From the NCBI RefSeq assembly GCF_002127325.2, contig NC_035435.2, positions 11,800,289 to 11,864,288 of the forward strand: a stretch of DNA of 64,000 nt, read 5' to 3'. Both the position numbers and the translations under genes were made by a program. The stretch's first letter is position 1. Every line of letters begins with the position of its first letter. The notes under the pieces are model-generated. The model was not told the DNA's origin and did not search any database. It saw nothing but the letters and a program-made list of their open reading frames with translations. Source of the DNA: Helianthus annuus (lineage: Eukaryota > Streptophyta > Magnoliopsida > Asterales > Asteraceae). Positions 57,897 through 64,000 of the stretch are shown one piece after another.

Positions 57897-59378
57897 ATGA
57901 GGTTTCGTCCCCGAAACCTTTCTCACTTCCATTTATACATACACCTATCATGTTTGACTTCTTCTTAACAAATCTATACTTCCCATGCTATACTTCCACG
58001 TAACCTTCTCATTTCCTTGACCGGTTAGTAATAGTTCATCGTCCCTATATATTCAAACCTATATTAATGCTTACTTATAAAGGCATTCATTACATCCTTT
58101 TATGTTTTAAATCCGTCCCACGGATTTAAACGTAACATCCATACCCTTCATTCCTTCTATGTTTGAATCCATCTAGCGGTTTCAAACATGTCATTCTTAC
58201 CTTTTCTTTCTTACATGTGTTTAACAAAAACTTAAAGTTTTACCTACCTTTAGCAACAAGGTTTTAAGGTTAGTCATCTTAGTTGTCGAATCATAATTAC
58301 TTCATTTTAGTTCTATTCATATAGGAGCTTTCTTCTTTCTTACACATTCAACTACCCAAGTAAATGGGGTTCGGCATAAACGCTCTCAATGAGAGTTAAG
58401 CATACACATTCGACTACCCAAATAATTGGGTTTCGGCATAAACACTCTCAACGAGAGTTAAGCATACACATTCCATTACCCAAATAACTGGGTTTGGCAT
58501 AAACACTCTCAACGAGAGTTAAGCATACATATTCCACTACCCAAATAATTGGGTTTGGCATAAACACTCTCAACGAGAGTTAAGCATACATATTCCACTA
58601 CCCAAATAATTGGGTTTTTCGCTTTTAATCATAACTTCTTCTTTCAATCCGTATAACGGATTAAGCTTCTAGCATTCATTAGAGCATTCAAAATCACCCG
58701 TTCAAAACGGTTGGTAGCTTATTCTTATTCGACTTGTTCGCTAGAACCGGTCGACTCACATAACTTTTCATAACCTTCGTTAGCATAACCAAATCCGCAA
58801 TGGATTTGCTATTTCGCATTTGCTACAACATAGCGCCCACCTGCTACCCAGTTCTACCGGACATACCTGCAATAATTGCCACGGTCTCACGAACGTCATA
58901 TGCTTCTTGCGTACTGGCCAGGTGCGCAATTCACACACTAGTTTCGTGCCTTCGTGTAATCATCGCCTTATGCCCGAGAAATGGGTTTCAGTTTCGTGCA
59001 TATTTCTAAAACTCCCCCAAGACCACATCATTGTCTTTCGTTTAATAATTACTCTCCCAAGGAGACCCATTTCCCTTTCTTTTGACATCGGTACTCAAAC
59101 ATATTAGTAGTGTGTACCTGGGGTTAATTGCCTATTTGCACCTTTGCCCGCCTTAGCGTTCATCCTATCCTGCATTCACGGATCATCCTCTCCCAATTCT
59201 TAAGCTTACCTTGCACATAACATACTATTAGTTCCCTTCAAATACATAACCTAACACATACTTACATTTGCTTTTGCCTTTAGGTCTCGATCGAGTCTTG
59301 GATTGTACGGGTTCTTGGTCACGAGAGCACACCGGTTTGAGTTCAAGCATTTGCCTCCTTTTACTTGATTCTCTCAAA
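57897..59378 (-). other. X internal region, essentially non-coding
   Basis: About 1.5 kb replaces the ~5 kb of a full gag-pol. No supported ORF. At 58345-58620 there are four to five 61-62-bp tandem units, each with two small inverted repeats (ACCCAA/TTGGGT and ACTCTC/GAGAGT). On the minus strand near 58905-58940 a stretch reading CVNCAPGQYARS resembles a decayed gag zinc knuckle (the His and last Cys are lost), so the region may be a collapsed gag. Confidence 0.6.
58345..58620. repeat. 61-62-bp tandem repeat with paired inverted repeats
   Basis: Units start near 58345, 58407, 58469, 58530 and 58591. Each contains CTACCCAAATAATTGGGTTT and ACTCTCAACGAGAGTTAAG, both foldable. Repeated in the second unit at about 63376-63651. 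Confidence 0.85.
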
Positions 59379-59395
59379 CCAGGGCTCTGATACCA
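59379..59395 (-). other. Primer-binding site of the X element
   Basis: In sense TGGTATCAGAGCCCTGG, three bases after the LTR end: canonical initiator-Met site. Confidence 0.88.
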
Positions 59396-59398
59396 ACT

Positions 59399-62300
59399 TG
59401 TTACGCCCTAATTCGTATTTGTCAAAAGTCGCAGCGGAAATTCGTGCCATAAAATTTCTTTCATTACAAACGTCTTGACTTACTTGAAAGTTCGTTTTAA
59501 AATGTATCTTTTACAAAGATAAAATATAAGTCATGTTTACTAATAGTACATACTTAATTATTCCCGTACAATCTATCTCGTGACTCGGTCTTCGATCTCT
59601 AATTCTTGTGATAATCCGCCCGTTATCCGTATAACCTGCACTCACCACATACATTCATAACATTAGTACACATTATATAAACAAGATTCATTCGCGTACA
59701 CTTCACATTTCGTCATCTTTCAAACTTTAAGCATTTCATATGCGTATCCATTTCCTGGTGAGGCTTCAATAATGTACCTGCATTACTTTTCATTCTCAAG
59801 GTGCACCATTAATAACGTTAGCCCTCAACGTGACTAAATTATGCATACATGCGTAATTACATACATACATACACATCTACATACGTACATATCTTCCCTA
59901 CAATTTTACATACGTGTATACTCTCATACATGTCTTATTACATACATGCATATACTTCTACATACGTGCGTACCTTTCCTACATCTTTACATACATACAT
60001 ACGCTCGTACATATCTTTATACATACATACATGCACATCTATATACGTACAAACCTTTCCTACATCATTACATACATGCATACACTCGTACATATCTTTA
60101 TACATACATACATGCACATCTATATACGTACAAACCTTTCCTACATCATTACATACATGCATACACTCGTACATATCTTTATACATACATACATGCACAT
60201 CTATATACGTACAAACCTTTCCTACATCATTACATACATGCATACACTCGTACATATCTTTATACATACATACATACATACACATCTACATTTGTTCATA
60301 CCCTTCCTACGTCATTACATACATGCATACCTTTATGTACACGTGCTAGATCACGCGTACCTCTTACATAATCATACATTATTTACATGGGTCTTAGACT
60401 TAGCTTTATAGCTCATAAACATCTAAGGAACCATCAAAATCATGTTTGGAAGGTCCGCCGTAGACCACGGATGACAAACCGAAGCCTACGATACATTAAA
60501 TAACTTAAATAACAAGATTTCAGCTTTTGGAACTTGGGCAGGCCGTCGCCGACGCCCCTAGGGCCGTCGGCGACGGGCCTTGCATTTACCCGTAGCCCAA
60601 AAACCCGTAGACAGGAGATTAACCCGTCAGCACAAAAATTCACTTTCTGGAGCCCGTCGGCGACGCCCCCATACCCGTCGGCGACGCCCTCTAGAAACTG
60701 CAGTTTTCTGCAGTTCCGTTTCGTCGTCCGTACGCACTAAAACGCGCATAACTTTTGAACCGTTTACCCGTTTAACCTCCCGTTTCTTCCTACATGCTTG
60801 TAAATTCACATTCTATCATATCAACTTAAAATCCTACCTCCGGATTAAGGAATTTCTTAACTTACGTGCATTCGACATATTACCCTTTTCTAACTATTTG
60901 ACCCGTTCGTGCATTTATCAACATAATCTGATTACTTAACCTCGACTCCTCATGAACCTTTTAATATCAACGTCATTTATCATAGAGGATTAAATTCTTG
61001 GATGTCTTACCTATTTTTAACATATTTTTGGTCAGAAGCTTACCTTGACCCGTTATGGGTATTTATGCATTAAGTAGTTTATGACATACAAAAACATACT
61101 CCACATTTTCATGCTTGACCAAAATATTATACTAATCGAATATCTTGATTCCAAACGACTTCTAAGGTCGTTTGCCCGATATACCTATCAAGGGCATTTT
61201 AGTCAATTATGCTATATCCTTAATAACAAAGGAATTTCTTGCATGAGTAACCAATCTCACTACTTAGCTACAATTTCTTAATCACACCTGCCTAGCTTGG
61301 ATCAAACTAAGATCCGTTTAATACTTTACTGACATCATACAACTCATTCCTATTTGACCTCAATTATCACATATAATTAGATTGCATATAACATTACATA
61401 ACAACTAAGAAGTGATTGCGGAGTCACTTACCTTAAGCGTTCGTGTTCAAGCTTGCTTCCTCACCTCCTCATGACCCGTTAGCGTTCCGTTCTTGAGTCC
61501 ATGCTAATGTGATCCCTATCCTTTCATGTCATTACAATCACATTATGGTTAGCACAAATGCTCATTCATACTAACATTCATTTCCTTCCATTCATATATT
61601 ACTTGCATTTTTATTAACCAAATACCACATACATAAGGCATAGACTAAAAGTTACCTTGTTCCACATTCACGCAACTCAATCATCATCGTACACGACGTG
61701 TAGATCATCTAGTACATAACACATTACTTCTCTACTATTATAATTGTGTCCGAAAGGCTAACCATGTTATTCATTCATTGTTGACTTTCAAAAAGTCAAC
61801 TGTCTTGCTTACACACTTTCAACTTATGAACATGTATCCATCTTAATATGGTAGAGCATAGTATTAACATTATACGCATTTCATGATCGTATTATATGAC
61901 ATATTAAACTACATGATCACCTAATTATATACACATGTACATACATAATCCATTTCTTCCACACCAACGTTTTCATATCTTCACAACTAACACCTTAACT
62001 CATACTTAGCTAACCCAACATCATTTCAACATAGCCTCCGCATGAACTATATCTAAAACGCACTTCTCATGTTAGTTTACTATCAAATACATTATTATCA
62101 TGTTCTATATATAATTACCTATTACTTGCATACAATTTCACACATCATTTCCATTTAGACATTTCATCAAACACTTGGTGTGCGTACAACTTTCTAAGCC
62201 TAATGTACAAGTATTTTATGCATAATATTACAAGTTCATATCAAGATCATCAAGTTCCACTAGAATCATAAAATTCTCATAATATACCCAAATTAACTAA

Positions 62301-62911
62301 CAATTACTCATTACATACAACATCATACATGAATTTTACACAACAATTAAACATGTATGATTATCCATATCATCATCTTTACTACTACAAGTGGGTTTCA
62401 TCCAAAATCATCAAATTACTTAGAATCTTGCATAGTTCATGTTCTATATGGTGATTCTAACACATGTACATGATCAATTTCGTACAATTTCATGGATTGT
62501 TCATAACCCACTTCATAGCAAGATCATTAAATCGTAAATTACAACTTACCACATGTTTAATAGGGCTAGATCATCAAGAAAACGTGTTCATGCATTAGTT
62601 TAGGCTGAAATCCTTCTTCAATTTGATGGTTTCTTGAGGGTTAGGGTTTACACCCCTCACTCCCTTCTCCTGATCGTTCTCACGCACACACACACCATGT
62701 GTGTGTGAGATTTTTGTTTTAATTGAATTCACTTTCAACTTTGGCAATCCTAGTCCCTCAAGTTCATTACCCATCATAGTTACCACAAGTTTCAATCCTT
62801 TACTTAATTTGCTAGGCATTTAACTAGGTTTACTAACCTAGTTATTATACCCCCTTTTGTTAAACATGATAACAAACTAGCAAATTAATAATTCGGTTTT
62901 GGGGCGTTACA
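59399..62911 (-). repeat. LTR X2
   Basis: 3513 bp, same length and nearly the same sequence as LTR X1. It acts as the 5' LTR of the first internal region and the 3' LTR of the second. Confidence 0.92.
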
Positions 62912-64000
62912 AGTCTACCCCCCTTAAATGAGGTTTCGTCCCCGAAACCTTTCTCACTTCCATTTATACATACACCTATCATGTTTGACTTCTTCTTAAC
63001 AAATCTATACTTCCCATGCTATACTTCCACGTAACCTTCTCATTTCCTTGACCGGTTAGTAATAGTTCATCGTCCCTATATATTCAAACCTATATTAATG
63101 CTTACTTATAAAGGCATTCATTACATCCTTTTATGTTTTAAATCCGTCCCACGGATTTAAACGTAACATCCATACCCTTCATTCCTTCTATGTTTGAATC
63201 CATCTAGCGGTTTCAAACATGTCATTCTTACCTTTTCTTTCTTACATGTGTTTAACAAAAACTTAAAGTTTTACCTACCTTTAGCAACAAGGTTTTAAGG
63301 TTAGTCATCTTAGTTGTCGAATCATAATTACTTCATTTTAGTTCTATTCATATAGGAGCTTTCTTCTTTCTTACACATTCAACTACCCAAGTAAATGGGG
63401 TTCGGCATAAACGCTCTCAATGAGAGTTAAGCATACACATTCGACTACCCAAATAATTGGGTTTCGGCATAAACACTCTCAACGAGAGTTAAGCATACAC
63501 ATTCCATTACCCAAATAACTGGGTTTGGCATAAACACTCTCAACGAGAGTTAAGCATACATATTCCACTACCCAAATAATTGGGTTTGGCATAAACACTC
63601 TCAACGAGAGTTAAGCATACATATTCCACTACCCAAATAATTGGGTTTTTCGCTTTTAATCATAACTTCTTCTTTCAATCCGTATAACGGATTAAGCTTC
63701 TAGCATTCATTAGAGCATTCAAAATCACCCGTTCAAAACGGTTGGTAGCTTATTCTTATTCGACTTGTTCGCTAGAACCGGTCGACTCACATAACTTTTC
63801 ATAACCTTCGTTAGCATAACCAAATCCGCAATGGATTTGCTATTTCGCATTTGCTACAACATAGCGCCCACCTGCTACCCAGTTCTACCGGACATACCTG
63901 CAATAATTGCCACGGTCTCACGAACGTCATATGCTTCTTGCGTACTGGCCAGGTGCGCAATTCACACACTAGTTTCGTGCCTTCGTGTAATCATCGCCTT
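62912..64000 (-). other. Second X internal region (cut by window end)
   Basis: Copy of 57881-58969, starting with the polypurine tract. A third LTR is expected beyond the window. Confidence 0.88.

Larger units (their letters stand above)
54368..64000 (-). mobile_element. Second LTR-int-LTR-int array, minus strand, non-autonomous
   Basis: A 5031-bp unit (3513-bp LTR plus 1518-bp internal region) occurs once completely and is followed by a second LTR and most of a second internal region, cut by the window end. In sense the LTR begins TGTAACGCCCC and ends GGCGTAACA; the initiator-Met PBS and G-rich polypurine tract are in the expected places. The internal region has no gag or pol. The two units are almost identical: I noticed two base differences (54569/59600 region and 55028/60059). 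An unequal crossing-over product is likely; assembly duplication must be excluded. Confidence 0.88.

Overview
The window is repeat-dense plant nuclear DNA with no intact host gene. The evidence is nested LTR retrotransposons with plant-type primer-binding sites (initiator tRNA-Met and tRNA-Asp), Athila-, Tat- and Tekay/Del-type proteins, plant hAT, MULE and PIF/Harbinger elements, a LINE ORF1-like remnant with an RRM, and fragments of plant enolase and an FLS2-like receptor kinase. A eudicot is likely. I lean toward Asteraceae from general resemblance of the LINE and LTR families, but nothing here proves it.

Layout. 1-547: AT-rich DNA with paired ATACGATCCGTAT-type palindromes. 548-8353: complete Athila-like element on the minus strand (TSD TATGT) with gag-protease but no reverse transcriptase or integrase. 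8385-9569: non-autonomous MULE (9-bp TSD). 10519-11562: broken LINE ORF1-like gene. 12247-35105: Tekay-type chromovirus array LTR-internal-LTR-internal-LTR, flanked once by TSD AATAG. Its first LTR is split by a second Athila-family element (12977-20275, TSD GTAAT) that has the same LTRs and leader as the first, but two unfamiliar ORFs instead of gag-pro.

35111-43568: AT-rich tandem repeats; a hAT relic carrying enolase exon 1; a 155-bp hAT MITE; a Pack-MULE carrying a rearranged LRR-kinase fragment; and a 5'-truncated LINE tail. 43577-44463: hAT element containing a PIF/Harbinger MITE. 44883-45950: Tat-like gag, cut by a 3.6-kb LTR (45951-49543). The body of that inserted element encodes a proline-rich protein with no recognisable domain. 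This ORF is itself split by a solo LTR (50892-53854, TSD CGTCA) and is followed by a five-copy hairpin array. 54368-64000: a second LTR-internal-LTR-internal array on the minus strand, with an almost identical 5031-bp period and essentially no coding capacity.

Themes. Most of the DNA belongs to LTR elements that could move only with proteins supplied by other copies. The Athila-like pair looks like one LTR/leader/3' chassis carrying two exchangeable coding modules. Four LTR families, plus the left edge of the window, each carry their own short imperfect CG-containing palindrome, usually in close pairs; in the Athila family the pairs sit just upstream of TATA boxes. I regard this cross-family pattern, the two-ORF Athila derivative with an apparent internal promoter and intron, and the covarying hairpin arrays as the best candidates for undescribed biology. 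All coordinates were read by eye; identities are estimates unless a count is given.
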